This document shows, in pieces, positions 17,855-29,112 of a stretch of DNA of 64,000 bases (positions within the stretch are counted from its first letter, which is position 1; the number at the start of each line of letters is the position of its first letter). Location of the stretch: positions 3,162,001 to 3,226,000 of the forward strand of contig NZ_CP017886.1 of assembly GCF_001874645.1 (NCBI RefSeq), in the 5' to 3' direction. The notes under the pieces were generated by a model. The model worked only from the letters and a program-made list of their open reading frames with translations. It made no database searches and was not told the DNA's origin. Position numbers and translations under genes: made by a program. This DNA comes from Pseudomonas frederiksbergensis. GTDB lineage: Bacteria; Pseudomonadota; Gammaproteobacteria; Pseudomonadales; Pseudomonadaceae.

Positions 17855-19753
17855 ATGACTGCCCCGTCCCGTTTTCTGGCCTGGCTGGTCTTCCCTTTGT
17901 TTGCCCTGTGCAGTTTCAACCTGCTGGCCGACACGGTGGAAGGCGCTCCACAAGCACTGCATTTACTCGATTACATTGGTGCCGATTATCCGGCAACCGT
18001 GGAGGCGGGCCAGGTCATCGATGACGGCGAATACCGCGAACAGCTGGAGTTTCTTGGCGTGTTGCAGGGGCTGATCGTTGCGCTGCCAGCCAAACCCGAG
18101 CGTGCGGAGCTTGAGCAGGGCGTGAGCAATCTGCGTAACGCGGTGACCCAGCGTCAGGACGGTACGGAGGTGGCCCGACAGGCGCGGCAACTGGGCGCGA
18201 AGCTGGCGGTGGCCTATGAAGTCAGTCAGGCGCCAATCATTACCCCGGACCCCACGCGGGGTGCGCCGTTGTACGCGCAGTACTGCTCGGTGTGCCATGG
18301 CGACGCCGGCGCCGGTGATGGTCCTGCAGGTGTCGGCCTGACGCCGCCACCCGCCAACCTGCGCGATGCCGCGCGGCTAGACCGCTTGAGCCTGTACGCG
18401 ATCTACAGCACGCTGGGGCAGGGCATCGAAGGCACGGACATGCCGGCCTTCGCCGATCAACTCGATGAGCGTCAGCGCTGGGATCTGGCGACCTATATCG
18501 CCGCGTTCAGCGCCGATCCGGCCGCGGCGAAAAGCGAAAAGAACTTCAACCTCGCCGACCTGGCCCGGCAGACCCCGGCGGAAGTGCTGACAGCCGAAGG
18601 TCCTCAGGCAGCCGCTACTTTTCGCGCCCAGCGCGCCCAGCCACCGCAGGTCAAACGCGGTCCGGCGCAGTTGCTCGATTACACCGCCGCGACCCTCGAC
18701 AAGAGCCTGGCCGCGTACCGTGCCGGCGAACGCGAGCAGGCTTATGACCTCTCGGTAGCGGCGTACCTGGAGGGCTTTGAACTGGTCGAAAGCTCGCTGG
18801 ACAACGTCAACACGGTGGTGCGCAAAGACACTGAGAAATCCCTGATGGCTTACCGTCAGTCGTTGCAGGACGGGCTGCCGATCGAGCAAGTCGAGCAACG
18901 TCTGGCGTTTGCCAAGGCCAAGTTGAAAGAGTCCGCGGACCTGCTGGGCAGCGATGGCCTGAGTTGGTCGCTGAGCTATATCTCTGGTCTGCTGATTTTG
19001 CTGCGTGAAGGGCTGGAAGCGATTCTGGTGCTGGCTGCAGTGCTGGCGTTCTTGCGCAACACTGGCCAGCAGTCGGCGATTCGCAGCGTCAACATCGGTT
19101 GGGGTTTGGCGCTGGTAGCGGGGTTGGCGACCTGGGCGTTGGCGGCGTATGTGATCGATGTCAGCGGTGCCCAGCGCGAGCTGCTTGAAGGCTGCACCGC
19201 ACTGTTTGCCAGTGTCATGGTGCTCTGGCTCGGGGTGTGGATGCACGACCGTCGTCACGCGGCGGCCTGGCAGGATTACATCAAGAGCAGCCTGGTCAGC
19301 GGCGGCGGGCGTTTCGGTTTTGCGGCACTGGCGTTTTTCTCGGTCTACCGGGAGCTGTTCGAAGTGGTGCTGTTTTACGAGACCTTGTGGCTGCAAGCAG
19401 GCCCGGCCGGGCATAACGCGGTACTGGCGGGTGGCGCCACGGCGCTGGTGCTGCTGATCGGTCTGGCCTGGGTAATCCTGCGCGGCTCGGCGAAACTGCC
19501 GCTGGCGCTGTTCTTCGGGATCAACGCCGGTTTGCTTTGCGCGTTGTCGGTGGTGTTCGCCGGGCATGGCGTCAAGGCCTTGCAGGAAGCCGGGATCTTC
19601 GGCACTCGTCCGGTGCCATTCTTTGACTTCGACTGGCTGGGGATTCACGCTGATGCCTATTCGCTGGGTGCGCAGGCGGTGGCGATTCTGGCGATTGTCG
19701 TGCTCTACAGCCGTAGTCGGATGGCGGAGAAGCGGCGGGTTCGGGTTTCCTGA
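17855..19753 (+). CDS. Cytochrome c / FTR1 iron permease fusion
   Basis: This 632-residue protein joins a signal peptide (about 1-25), a mono-haem cytochrome c domain with CSVCH (144-148), a helical linker (about 260-370) and a C-terminal FTR1-type permease of about seven helices. The permease has the two REXXE motifs that bind iron in FTR1/EfeU: REGLE (384-388) and RELFE (499-503). The family imports iron, with the ferrous ion oxidised before passage; the fused cytochrome may accept electrons (inference). No efeO or efeB neighbour is present. A candidate Fur box overlaps the start region. Confidence 0.9.
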   Translation: MTAPSRFLAWLVFPLFALCSFNLLADTVEGAPQALHLLDYIGADYPATVEAGQVIDDGEYREQLEFLGVLQGLIVALPAKPERAELEQGVSNLRNAVTQRQDGTEVARQARQLGAKLAVAYEVSQAPIITPDPTRGAPLYAQYCSVCHGDAGAGDGPAGVGLTPPPANLRDAARLDRLSLYAIYSTLGQGIEGTDMPAFADQLDERQRWDLATYIAAFSADPAAAKSEKNFNLADLARQTPAEVLTAEGPQAAATFRAQRAQPPQVKRGPAQLLDYTAATLDKSLAAYRAGEREQAYDLSVAAYLEGFELVESSLDNVNTVVRKDTEKSLMAYRQSLQDGLPIEQVEQRLAFAKAKLKESADLLGSDGLSWSLSYISGLLILLREGLEAILVLAAVLAFLRNTGQQSAIRSVNIGWGLALVAGLATWALAAYVIDVSGAQRELLEGCTALFASVMVLWLGVWMHDRRHAAAWQDYIKSSLVSGGGRFGFAALAFFSVYRELFEVVLFYETLWLQAGPAGHNAVLAGGATALVLLIGLAWVILRGSAKLPLALFFGINAGLLCALSVVFAGHGVKALQEAGIFGTRPVPFFDFDWLGIHADAYSLGAQAVAILAIVVLYSRSRMAEKRRVRVS

Positions 19754-19766
19754 CCAAGAGCCCCCC

Positions 19767-19849
19767 AAAAGATCGCAGCCTCCGGCAGCTCCTACGCGGA
19801 TAATCCGTAGGAGCTGGCGAAGGCTCGGGCCGCGTTCGGACGATCTTTT
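19767..19849. repeat. REP pair a (inverted)
   Basis: AAAAGATCGCAGCCTCCGGC and, inverted, GTAGGAGCTGGCGAAGGCTC flank a short loop, forming a long hairpin after the FTR1 gene. The distal arm continues into CGATCTTTT. One of nine related sites in the window. Confidence 0.85.
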
Positions 19850-19870
19850 GCTTTCAAGAGGAAATACACA

Positions 19871-20326
19871 ATGCGTGTCTGGATCGATGCCGACGCCTGC
19901 CCTCGGGCAGCCAAGGATCTGGTGGTGAAGTTCGCCCTCAAGCGCCAATTCGAAGTGGTGATGGTGGCGGGGCAGCCGCAGATCAAGCCGGGCCTGGCCC
20001 TGGTGAAGTTGATCGTGGTGCCGAGCGGACCGGATGCGGCCGATGATTACCTGGTGGAGCATGCGCTGCCGGGTGAGCTCGTGATTTGCAGCGATGTACC
20101 GCTGGCCGACCGTTTGGTGAAGAAAGGCGTCGCGGCGCTGGATCCGCGGGGGAAGGAGTTCGATGCGCAGAACATGGGTGATCGGTTGGCGGTGCGTAAC
20201 CTGTTCACCGACCTGCGCGAGCAGGGCCAGATGGGCGGCGGGCCAGCGCCGTTTGGTGAACGGGAGAAGCAGGCGTTCGCCAATGCGCTGGACCGGATTC
20301 TGACCCGGTTGGCCCGAAAACCCTGA
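19871..20326 (+). CDS. YaiI/YqxD (DUF188) family protein
   Basis: This 151-residue protein begins MRVWIDADACPRAAKDLV, the diagnostic N-terminus of the YaiI/YqxD family, and contains PSGPDAADDYLVE and SDVPLADRLVKKG. The conserved aspartates suggest a metal-dependent PIN-like nuclease fold, but no activity is established to my knowledge. It has an AAGAGG ribosome site just upstream and sits between two REP sites. Cytosolic; function unknown. Confidence 0.9.
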   Translation: MRVWIDADACPRAAKDLVVKFALKRQFEVVMVAGQPQIKPGLALVKLIVVPSGPDAADDYLVEHALPGELVICSDVPLADRLVKKGVAALDPRGKEFDAQNMGDRLAVRNLFTDLREQGQMGGGPAPFGEREKQAFANALDRILTRLARKP

Positions 20327-20449
20327 AAAGATCGTCCGAACGCGGCCCGAACCTGCGGCAGCTTCTACAAGGACCGTGCCCGGCACAAAATCCCGGGTAG
20401 ACGCATAACTCCCTGTAGGGGCTGGCGAAGCCTGCGATTGTTTGATCTT
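20327..20449. repeat. REP pair b (degenerate, inverted)
   Basis: AAAAGATCG begins directly after the YaiI stop codon, and CTGTAGGGGCTGGCGAAGCC with GATTGTTTGATCTT closes the element near the end of elbB. The arms are more diverged than in the other copies and the spacer is longer. Confidence 0.7.
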
Positions 20450-20455
20450 GCTTCC

Positions 20456-21124
20456 TTACGCATCATTCTCATGGGTCAGCTCTAAAACCCGATCCACTAA
20501 TTTATTGATGCCCGAGGCGGCTTCGCTGATCGACTGTGCAAGCATATAAGCCGGGGTGCTCACCAGTTTGCGTGCCTTGTCTTCAATGATATCGCTGACG
20601 GCGCAATCGACATGCGTCGCACCCATTCGGGTCATGGCGGCAGCGGTGTCGGCGTCGTTACCGACAGTGCAGGTCACGCCCGGGCCATAGATCTTCGCCG
20701 CCAGCGCCGGCGAGATGCAGATCAGGCCAACCGGTTTACCGGCTTCGGCAAAGGCTTCGGCCAGCGCCAGGACTTCAGCCTGAATGACGCAACCGGCGCC
20801 TTCGATGGCGAAGTTGGACAGGTTCTTGGCGGCACCAAAGCCGCCGGGCACGATCAACGCGTCGAAGTCTTCGGCGTTGGCCTCACGCAGGTCCTTCACT
20901 TGCCCGCGGGCGATGCGCGCCGACTCCACCAGCACGTTGCGCGACTCGGGCATTTTTTCGCCCGTCAGGTGGTTGATCACATGCAGTTGCGCGATATCAG
21001 GGGCGAAGCACTGGACCTGTGCACCGCATTGGTCGAGGCGCAGCAGGGTAATCACGCTTTCATGGATCTCGGCGCCGTCATACACGCCACAGCCGGAAAG
21101 TATCACTGCCACTTTTTTGCTCAT
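20456..21124 (-). CDS. elbB: ElbB-type glyoxalase of the DJ-1/PfpI (ES1) family
   Basis: This 222-residue protein begins MSKKVAVILSGCGVYDGAEI and contains the GGFGAAKNLS and GLICISPALAA segments of the ES1/ElbB family, a class I amidotransferase-like fold with a nucleophile-elbow cysteine (C in ICISP). E. coli ElbB has weak glyoxalase activity and was linked to isoprenoid synthesis; the physiological role is unsettled. No operon partner is apparent. It is divergent from the hydroxylase-family gene. Confidence 0.9.
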   Translation of the reverse strand: MSKKVAVILSGCGVYDGAEIHESVITLLRLDQCGAQVQCFAPDIAQLHVINHLTGEKMPESRNVLVESARIARGQVKDLREANAEDFDALIVPGGFGAAKNLSNFAIEGAGCVIQAEVLALAEAFAEAGKPVGLICISPALAAKIYGPGVTCTVGNDADTAAAMTRMGATHVDCAVSDIIEDKARKLVSTPAYMLAQSISEAASGINKLVDRVLELTHENDA

Positions 21125-21239
21125 GGGTTCTTCTCCAGATTCGTGGCGTTAAATGTCCACTAATTTGTCACTCGTTGCCATAGGGTTAATTCACGGCTAC
21201 ACCTAGGATCAGTCATCACAATTGCGCTCAGGTCGCGTC

Positions 21240-22475
21240 ATGGACTTCATTCTGTATGCGGTGCCGTTTTTCTTTGTGTTGATTGCCGTCGAGCTGCTGG
21301 CGGACCGCTGGCGCGGGGTGAGTCATTATCGTCTGGCCGACGCGATCAACAGCCTCAGCACCGGTGTGTTGTCGACCACTACCGGCCTGTTGACCAAAGG
21401 TGTGGGGCTGGTGACATACGCGTTCGCGCTGAAGCATCTGGCGTTGTTCGAGCTGTCGGCCGAGAGCGTTTGGGTCTGGGTGTTCGCCTTTGTCTTCTAC
21501 GACTTCTGCTACTACTGGCTGCACCGTATGGGCCATGAGCGCAACATCCTCTGGGCGGCGCATTCGGTGCACCATCAAAGCGAGGACTACAACCTTTCCA
21601 CGGCGTTGCGTCAGACCAGCACCGGTTTCCTGCTGAGCTGGATTTTCTACCTGCCGATGGCGGTGCTCGGGGTGCCGCTGCTGGTGTTTGTCAGCGTCGC
21701 GGCGCTGAACCTGCTGTATCAATTCTGGGTTCACACCAAACACATTCCCAAGCTCGGCTGGTTCGAATGGTTCTTCGTCACGCCGTCCAACCATCGGGCT
21801 CACCACGCGCAGAACGCGCTCTACATGGATCGCAACTACGGTGGGGTGTTCATTATCTGGGATCGGCTGTTTGGTTCGTTCCAGGAAGAGGACGACAACG
21901 AACCGGTGATTTTTGGCGTGACCACGCCACTGGCGAGCTGGAACCCGTTGTGGGCGAACGTGCAGTTCTATGCACAGCTATGGGCGGATGCGCGACGCGC
22001 CGAGCGCTTGTGGGACAAGCTGCGAATCTGGTTCATGCGCACCGGCTGGCGCCCAGCAGACGTGGCGGCGAAGTACCCGATGAACAAGCCGGACCTGAGT
22101 CAGTTCCGCAAATTCGAGGTGCCGCTGGACGGACGACAGCAGGTGTATATCGCGCTGCAGTTTTGCCTGTACATCGCATTGGGCAGCTACCTGATGAACG
22201 TTGCGCAAAGTTTGTCGACCGCGGCCCTGGTGTTGGGCTGGGGGGCGGTGGCGCTGGGTTTGTTTGTGCTGGGCGTGGCCCTGGAGAATCGCCCGCAGGC
22301 GTTGAAGCTGGAGTTGTTGCGGCTGGTACTGAACCTGCCGCTGGTGTGGCTGGCGCCGCTGGTCGGGCTGTGGCCGGCCAGCGCGGTGGGCTGGGTCGGC
22401 CTGCTCAGTTACAGCCTGCTCAGCGGCATCGGCCTCTACTGTTGCAGAAACCGCATCACTCGACTGGCGTCGTAG
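21240..22475 (+). CDS. Fatty acid hydroxylase / sterol desaturase family membrane protein
   Basis: This 411-residue integral membrane protein has the eight-histidine di-iron pattern of the superfamily: HxxxH at 95-99, HxxHH at 108-112 and HxxHH at 185-189. The N-terminal 160 residues and the last 110 are strongly hydrophobic. Members oxidise lipid substrates with O2; the substrate here is unknown, and bacterial sterols are not implied. I chose ATG 21240 (MDFILYAVPFF). Its end overlaps the convergent DedA gene by 20 bases. Confidence 0.88.
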   Translation: MDFILYAVPFFFVLIAVELLADRWRGVSHYRLADAINSLSTGVLSTTTGLLTKGVGLVTYAFALKHLALFELSAESVWVWVFAFVFYDFCYYWLHRMGHERNILWAAHSVHHQSEDYNLSTALRQTSTGFLLSWIFYLPMAVLGVPLLVFVSVAALNLLYQFWVHTKHIPKLGWFEWFFVTPSNHRAHHAQNALYMDRNYGGVFIIWDRLFGSFQEEDDNEPVIFGVTTPLASWNPLWANVQFYAQLWADARRAERLWDKLRIWFMRTGWRPADVAAKYPMNKPDLSQFRKFEVPLDGRQQVYIALQFCLYIALGSYLMNVAQSLSTAALVLGWGAVALGLFVLGVALENRPQALKLELLRLVLNLPLVWLAPLVGLWPASAVGWVGLLSYSLLSGIGLYCCRNRITRLAS

Positions 22476-23088
22476 GCTCGCTGGTCTTGGTCTTTTCGGC
22501 CTGCAGCAGTTGTTCGTCCTGGTAGATCTGCTTGGCGAGGCGCGCATTCTTGAAGCGCCGACGCAGCCATAGGCACAAACCCAGCACCAACAGGGCGCCG
22601 AGTACCCACAGCTCGTACTTCTTGACGCTGCCGAGCAGGCCTTCGAGCACCGCACCGAAGTGGTAGGCCGCCGCCGCCAGGGCCGTGGCCCAGATCGCCG
22701 CGCCGATGCCGTTGAGCACCAGGTAGCGTCCCGGAGGATAGCCCGACAGGCCGATGGCCACGGGCATCACCGTGCGCAGGCCATAGACGAAGCGAAAGCT
22801 CAGGACCCAGATGTCCGGGTGCTTGCGGATATGCTCCAGCGCCCGATCACCCATCAGTTGCCAGCGTGGTTTGCGCGCCAGCAGTTTGCGGCCGTGCTTG
22901 CGCCCCAGGAAGTACCACAGCTGATCGCCGGCATAGCTGCCGAAGAATGCCACGACCACCACCAGGTTGATGTCCATGTATCCACGGAACGCGAGGAAGC
23001 CTGCGAGTACCAGAATGGTTTCGCCTTCGAAGAACGTGCCGAGGAAAAGGGCAAAGTAGCCGAAGTCATGCAGAAATTGTTGGAGCAT
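22456..23088 (-). CDS. DedA family membrane protein
   Basis: This 210-residue inner-membrane protein has the DedA/SNARE-associated domain: FLGTFFEGETILVLAGFLAFRG near the N-terminus, FFGSYAGDQLWYFLGRKHGR and FRFVYGLRTVMPVAIGLSG in the middle, with the conserved Glu and Arg residues. The family flips undecaprenyl phosphate or other lipids and supports membrane energetics. The C-terminal 30 residues are charged and cytosolic. The gene overlaps the hydroxylase-family gene tail-to-tail and diverges from hemB. Confidence 0.92.
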   Translation of the reverse strand: MLQQFLHDFGYFALFLGTFFEGETILVLAGFLAFRGYMDINLVVVVAFFGSYAGDQLWYFLGRKHGRKLLARKPRWQLMGDRALEHIRKHPDIWVLSFRFVYGLRTVMPVAIGLSGYPPGRYLVLNGIGAAIWATALAAAAYHFGAVLEGLLGSVKKYELWVLGALLVLGLCLWLRRRFKNARLAKQIYQDEQLLQAEKTKTSEPTTPVE

Positions 23089-23169
23089 TGTCTGGGTGCT
23101 GGCGAAATGAACGCGCAGCCTAACCCTTCACGCACATTCAGGAAAGTCTCGAAATGTGTCTCGACGTGA

Positions 23170-24309
<1,140 letters not shown>

Positions 24310-24327
24310 CCCTCCCAGGAACATTCG

Positions 24328-26550
24328 ATGAATACCGAAGGACTCACTGAAGTTGCCGTAAAAGAAGCTCAACCCATCGTTGAGCCCGTCGTCGAAACCG
24401 AGCCTGCGCTTGCGCCTGCTCCACCCGTGGTGGTGGTCGAAGCTGCACCGGCGGCACCGGCGATCGCGATTCCAGGTCTGGATGACAGCAGCCTGTACAT
24501 CCACCGCGAGCTGTCGCAACTGCAGTTCAACATCCGCGTGCTGGAGCAGGCGCTGGATGAGTCCTACCCCTTGCTGGAACGGCTGAAATTTTTGCTGATC
24601 TTCTCCAGCAACCTGGACGAGTTCTTCGAGATTCGCGTCGCCGGGCTTAAAAAGCAGATCACCTTCGCCCGTGAGCAGGCCGGTGCCGATGGTCTGCAAC
24701 CGCACCAGGCGCTGGCGCGCATCAGCGATCTGGTGCACGGACATGTCGATCGCCAGTACGCGATTCTCAACGACATCCTGTTGCCGGAACTGGAAAAGCA
24801 TCAGGTCCGCTTCATCCGTCGCCGCCACTGGACCACCAAGATCAAAACCTGGGTGCGCCGCTATTTCCGCGACGAGATCGCGCCGATCATCACCCCGATC
24901 GGTCTCGACCCGACGCACCCGTTCCCGTTGCTGGTGAACAAGAGCCTGAACTTCATTGTCGAGCTCGAAGGTATCGATGCGTTCGGTCGCGATTCCGGTC
25001 TGGCGATCATCCCGGCACCGCGTTTGCTGCCGCGCGTCATCAAGGTGCCGGAAGAGGTGGGTGGCACGGGTGACAACTATGTGTTCCTGTCGTCGATGAT
25101 CCACGCTCACGCTGATGACCTGTTCCAGGGCATGAAGGTCAAGGGCTGCTACCAGTTCCGTCTGACCCGAAACGCAGACCTGGCGGTCGACACCGAAGAC
25201 GTCGAAGACCTGGCCCGCGCCCTGCGCGGTGAGCTGTTCTCCCGTCGTTATGGTGATGCGGTGCGTCTGGAAGTGGCGGACACCTGCCCGAAACACCTGT
25301 CCGACTACCTGCTCAAGCAGTTCAACCTGAGCGAGACCGAGCTGTATCAGGTCAACGGTCCGGTCAACCTGACGCGGCTGTTCAGCATCACCGGTCTGGA
25401 CAGTCACCCGGAGCTGCAATACACGCCGTTCACCCCGCAGATCCCGAAACTGCTGCAGAACAGCGAGAACATTTTCAGCGTGATCAGCAAACAGGACATC
25501 CTGTTGCTGCACCCGTTCGAGTCGTTCACTCCGGTGGTCGACCTGCTGCGCCAGGCGGCCAAGGACCCGCACGTGTTGGCGGTCCGTCAGACCCTGTACC
25601 GCAGCGGCGCCAACTCGGAAATCGTCGATGCGTTGGTCGATGCGGCGCGTAACGGCAAGGAAGTCACCGCGGTGATCGAATTGCGTGCGCGGTTCGACGA
25701 AGAGTCCAACCTGCAACTGGCCAGCCGTCTGCAAGCGGCCGGCGCGGTGGTGATCTACGGCGTGGTGGGCTTCAAGACCCACGCCAAGATGATGCTGATC
25801 CTGCGCCGCGAGGCCGGCGAGATTGTCCGTTACGCCCACTTGGGTACCGGCAACTACCACGCTGCCAACGCCCGCTTGTACACCGACTACAGTTTGCTGA
25901 CTTCCGACGACGCCTTGTGCGAAGACGTCGGCAAACTGTTCAGCCAGTTGATCGGCATGGGTAAAACCCTGCGCATGAAGAAACTGCTGCACGCGCCGTT
26001 CACCCTGAAAAAGGGCATGCTCGACATGATTGCCCGGGAGACCCAGTTCGCCCTCGACGGCAAGCCGGCGCACATCATTGCCAAGTTCAACTCGCTGACC
26101 GATCCGAAGGTCATCCGTGCGTTGTACAAGGCCAGTCAATCCGGGGTGCGGATTGATCTGGTGGTGCGCGGCATGTGCTGCCTGCGACCGGGTATCGCCG
26201 GGGTTTCGCACAACATCCACGTGCGCTCGATCATCGGTCGCTTCCTGGAGCACACGCGGGTCTTCTACTTCCTCAACGGCGGTGAAGAGCAGATGTTCCT
26301 GTCGAGTGCCGACTGGATGGAGCGCAACCTCGATAAACGCGTCGAGACCTGCTTCCCGGTCGAGGGCAAGAAGCTGATTTTGCGGGTCAAGAAAGAGCTG
26401 GAAAGTTATCTCACCGATAACACCCACAGCTGGGTCCTGCAGTCGGACGGTCGTTACATCCGCAACTCGCCGACCGGCAACCAGAACCCGCGCAGTGCCC
26501 AGGCCACCTTGCTGGAGCGTTTGGGCAGCCCGATTCTGAGTGTCAATTAA
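24328..26550 (+). CDS. ppk: Polyphosphate kinase 1
   Basis: PPK1 makes inorganic polyphosphate from ATP. The 740-residue protein has the four PPK domains; the autophosphorylated histidine is H511 in GTGNYHAAN, and the second conserved histidine lies in [10 protein letters not shown]. An Ala/Pro/Val/Glu-rich extension of about 48 residues precedes the catalytic start ([13 protein letters not shown]), longer than in E. coli. The gene is 18 bases after hemB, so they may be co-transcribed, and it faces ppx across a REP pair. Confidence 0.97.
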   Translation: MNTEGLTEVAVKEAQPIVEPVVETEPALAPAPPVVVVEAAPAAPAIAIPGLDDSSLYIHRELSQLQFNIRVLEQALDESYPLLERLKFLLIFSSNLDEFFEIRVAGLKKQITFAREQAGADGLQPHQALARISDLVHGHVDRQYAILNDILLPELEKHQVRFIRRRHWTTKIKTWVRRYFRDEIAPIITPIGLDPTHPFPLLVNKSLNFIVELEGIDAFGRDSGLAIIPAPRLLPRVIKVPEEVGGTGDNYVFLSSMIHAHADDLFQGMKVKGCYQFRLTRNADLAVDTEDVEDLARALRGELFSRRYGDAVRLEVADTCPKHLSDYLLKQFNLSETELYQVNGPVNLTRLFSITGLDSHPELQYTPFTPQIPKLLQNSENIFSVISKQDILLLHPFESFTPVVDLLRQAAKDPHVLAVRQTLYRSGANSEIVDALVDAARNGKEVTAVIELRARFDEESNLQLASRLQAAGAVVIYGVVGFKTHAKMMLILRREAGEIVRYAHLGTGNYHAANARLYTDYSLLTSDDALCEDVGKLFSQLIGMGKTLRMKKLLHAPFTLKKGMLDMIARETQFALDGKPAHIIAKFNSLTDPKVIRALYKASQSGVRIDLVVRGMCCLRPGIAGVSHNIHVRSIIGRFLEHTRVFYFLNGGEEQMFLSSADWMERNLDKRVETCFPVEGKKLILRVKKELESYLTDNTHSWVLQSDGRYIRNSPTGNQNPRSAQATLLERLGSPILSVN

Positions 26551-26566
26551 CGCGAACCTCCCTGTG

Positions 26567-26669
26567 TAGGAGCTGCCGCAGGCTGCGATCTTTTGATCTT
26601 TCCAACAGACGATTCGTTGTCTGGACGGACGCCAGGATCAAAAGATCGCAGCCTGCGGCAGCTCCTACG
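26567..26669. repeat. REP pair c between ppk and ppx
   Basis: Two near-perfect inverted REP units (GTAGGAGCTGCCGCAGGCTG... at 26567 and its complement ending at 26669) are separated by about 46 bases. The element fills the gap between the convergent ppk and ppx genes and can form a large cruciform or hairpin. Confidence 0.9.
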
Positions 26670-26685
26670 GGATTGTCGGCAAGCG

Positions 26686-28188
26686 TTAGTGAACGTTAAG
26701 CACGAAGTTGACGCGGGTCAGCCATTCCGCTTCCAGCGCGAAGTCGGCCTGGGTCAGCTGGTTTTCGTCCAGCCAGTTCTTCGGGAACGACACATCCAGG
26801 CTGTCGCCGTTGGCCTGCAACGTGACCTGCGGCATCTTTTGGGTCCCGCGGATGTGATGGAACAGAATCGCGAAGCGCAGCAACACGCAGAGGCGGATCA
26901 GCTTGATGCCGTCATCGCCGAACTCGGCAAACCTGTCCTTGGGAATGTTGCGGCGGTGGCCGCGTACCAGTAGCGCCAGCATCAGCTGGTCTTCACGGGA
27001 AAAGCCGGCCAGATCGGAGTGTTCGATCAGGTAGGCACCGTGCTTGTGGAATTGATAGTGGGCGATATCCAGCCCGACTTCGTGGACCTTGGCCGCCCAG
27101 CCCAGCAATTCGCGCCAGACGCCGTCATTCAGATCCCAGTCCTCGGCCACCTGGTCGAACGCGTGAAGTGCCTTGCGTTCAACTCGGTCGGCCTGTCCCA
27201 CGTCGACGTGGTAACGCTCCATGAGCGAGCTGAGGGTGCGTTCGCGGACGTCTTCGTGGTGATGACGGCCCAGCAGGTCATAGAGCACGCCTTCGCGCAG
27301 AGCGCCTTCACAGTGATCCATGCGTTGCAGTTCGAGCGCGTCGAAGATGGCTTCGAGAATCGCCAGGCCGGCCGGGAAAATCGCCCGGCGATCCGGTTTT
27401 ATACCTTCGAAATCGATTTTTTCGACGTCGCCAAGTTTGATCAGCTTGCGCTTGAGCCAGGACAGGCCTTCGGCGTTGACCTCGCCAGCCCCGTGGCCGC
27501 CAGCCTTCAGCGCCAGGCCGATGGCACGGATGGTGCCCGAGGAGCCAATCGCTTCATCCCAGGTCAGGCGGTGCAGGGCGTGTTCAATGCTCATGATCTC
27601 CAGCCGCGCCGCAGTGTAGGCCTGGGCGTAACGGGCCGGGGTGATCTTGCCGTCGCGGAAATAGCGCTGGGTGTAGCTCACGCAGCCCATTTGCAGGCTT
27701 TCGCGCAGCAGCGGCTCGAAGCGCTGGCCGATGATGAATTCGGTACTGCCACCGCCGATGTCGGCCACCAGCCGCTTGCCCGGTGTGTCGGCGAGGGTGT
27801 GGGAGACGCCAAGGTAGATCAAACGGGCTTCTTCACGACCGGAGATGACTTCTACCGGGTGCCCGAGGATTTCTTCGGCGCGGCGGATAAATTCGCCACG
27901 GTTACGGGCCTCGCGCAGGGCGTTGGTGCCAACGATCCGCACGGCGCCCAGTGGCATGCCGTTGATCAGTTGGGCAAAGCGCTTCAGGCAATCGAGCCCG
28001 CGCTGCATGGATTCTTCGGTGAGTTGGCGCTCTTCGTCGATCCCCGCGGCCAACTGAACCTTCTCGCCGAGCCGCTCGAGAATACGGATTTCATTGTGGA
28101 GGGCCTTGGCCACGACCATATGAAAGCTGTTCGAGCCCAGGTCGATAGCGGCGATCAGGGACAGATTCTTGGCTTGGGATTGGGGCAT
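26686..28188 (-). CDS. ppx: Exopolyphosphatase
   Basis: Ppx removes terminal phosphates from polyphosphate and, in this family, can act on pppGpp. The 500-residue protein has the ASKHA-type N-terminal fold with [13 protein letters not shown] (phosphate 1) and [12 protein letters not shown] (phosphate 2), then a C-terminal HD-like helical domain with [19 protein letters not shown]. It is arranged tail-to-tail with ppk, as I recall for other pseudomonads, so synthesis and breakdown are encoded side by side but transcribed separately. Confidence 0.96.
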   Translation of the reverse strand: MPQSQAKNLSLIAAIDLGSNSFHMVVAKALHNEIRILERLGEKVQLAAGIDEERQLTEESMQRGLDCLKRFAQLINGMPLGAVRIVGTNALREARNRGEFIRRAEEILGHPVEVISGREEARLIYLGVSHTLADTPGKRLVADIGGGSTEFIIGQRFEPLLRESLQMGCVSYTQRYFRDGKITPARYAQAYTAARLEIMSIEHALHRLTWDEAIGSSGTIRAIGLALKAGGHGAGEVNAEGLSWLKRKLIKLGDVEKIDFEGIKPDRRAIFPAGLAILEAIFDALELQRMDHCEGALREGVLYDLLGRHHHEDVRERTLSSLMERYHVDVGQADRVERKALHAFDQVAEDWDLNDGVWRELLGWAAKVHEVGLDIAHYQFHKHGAYLIEHSDLAGFSREDQLMLALLVRGHRRNIPKDRFAEFGDDGIKLIRLCVLLRFAILFHHIRGTQKMPQVTLQANGDSLDVSFPKNWLDENQLTQADFALEAEWLTRVNFVLNVH

Positions 28189-28282
28189 GGTCAGGGGGTC
28201 TCGGTCGATAACCTCGACATCCTGCCACGATCAACCGCTGCCGCCAACGGACACGAACCAAAGCATTGATATGACTCAGTGC

Positions 28283-28369
28283 GTAGGAGCTGGCGCAGCC
28301 TGCGATCTTCGTGGCTGTGTGCACAATGTGTCGGATGCCGAAAAGATCGCAGCCTTCGGCAGCTCCTAC
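28283..28369. repeat. REP pair d overlapping a stop codon
   Basis: GTAGGAGCTGGCGCAGCCTG (28283) and the complementary AAAAGATCGCAGCCTTCGGC... (28341-28369) form an inverted pair. The last bases, CTAC, include the complement of the TAG stop of the ABC ATPase gene at 28366-28368. Confidence 0.88.
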
Positions 28370-29112
28370 ATAAGCGGCAGCTGGCCTTCGGTGGTGCCAA
28401 TGAAATTCGCCAGCTCCGCCGTCTGCGGATTGGCAAACAACACTTTCGGATCGCCCACTTCATGCACCTTGCCCTGATGCATGAACACCAGTTTGTCGCC
28501 GACTTCGCGGGCGAAACGCATTTCATGGGTGACCATGATCAGCGTCATCCCGTCCCTGGCCAGTTGCCGGACCACGCTCAGCACCTCGTTGACCAGTTCC
28601 GGGTCGAGCGCCGAGGTGATTTCGTCGCACAGCAGCACTTTCGGTGACATCGCCAAGGCTCGGGCGATCGCGACACGCTGTTGCTGGCCGCCGGACAGTC
28701 GATCCGGGAACGCCTCGAACTTCTCGGCGAGCCCGACTCGCTCCAGCATCTGCCGCGCCAGCTCGGCGGCCTTGGCCTTGGGCACTTTCTGCACCACCTG
28801 CGGCGCGAGCATGACGTTCTCACCCACAGTCAGGTGTGGGAACAGGTTGAACTGCTGAAACACCATGCCGACCTTTTGTCGCAGGCTGCGCAGGTCGGCG
28901 CGGGCGGCGTCGAGGTATTCGCCGTCGACTTCGATCACCCCGTCGTTGATCGACTCCAGGCCGTTCAAGGTGCGCAACAGGGTCGATTTTCCCGAGCCAC
29001 TGCGACCGATGATCGCCACCACCTGGCCTTCGTCGATGCTCAGGTCGATGCCTTTGAGCACATGGTGATCGCCGTAATATTTATGCAAGGCGGAAATTCT
29101 AAGCAGAGGCAT
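28366..29112 (-). CDS. Polar amino-acid ABC transporter ATP-binding protein
   Basis: This 248-residue ATPase has Walker A GRSGSGKST, signature LSGGQQQRVAIARAL and Walker B VLLCDEITSALDP, with the EMRFAREVGD segment typical of the GlnQ/HisP amino-acid importers. It powers uptake through the two permeases encoded just upstream. I chose ATG 29112 (MPLLRISALHKYYG) with AGGAG upstream; this start overlaps the end of the permease gene by 14 bases. The TAG stop lies inside a REP element. The specific amino acid is unknown. Confidence 0.93.
   Translation of the reverse strand: MPLLRISALHKYYGDHHVLKGIDLSIDEGQVVAIIGRSGSGKSTLLRTLNGLESINDGVIEVDGEYLDAARADLRSLRQKVGMVFQQFNLFPHLTVGENVMLAPQVVQKVPKAKAAELARQMLERVGLAEKFEAFPDRLSGGQQQRVAIARALAMSPKVLLCDEITSALDPELVNEVLSVVRQLARDGMTLIMVTHEMRFAREVGDKLVFMHQGKVHEVGDPKVLFANPQTAELANFIGTTEGQLPLM

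Noticed and set aside
18377..20386. 669-codon minus-strand frame over the FTR1 and YaiI genes
   Set aside because: Antisense shadow spanning two real genes and a REP site.
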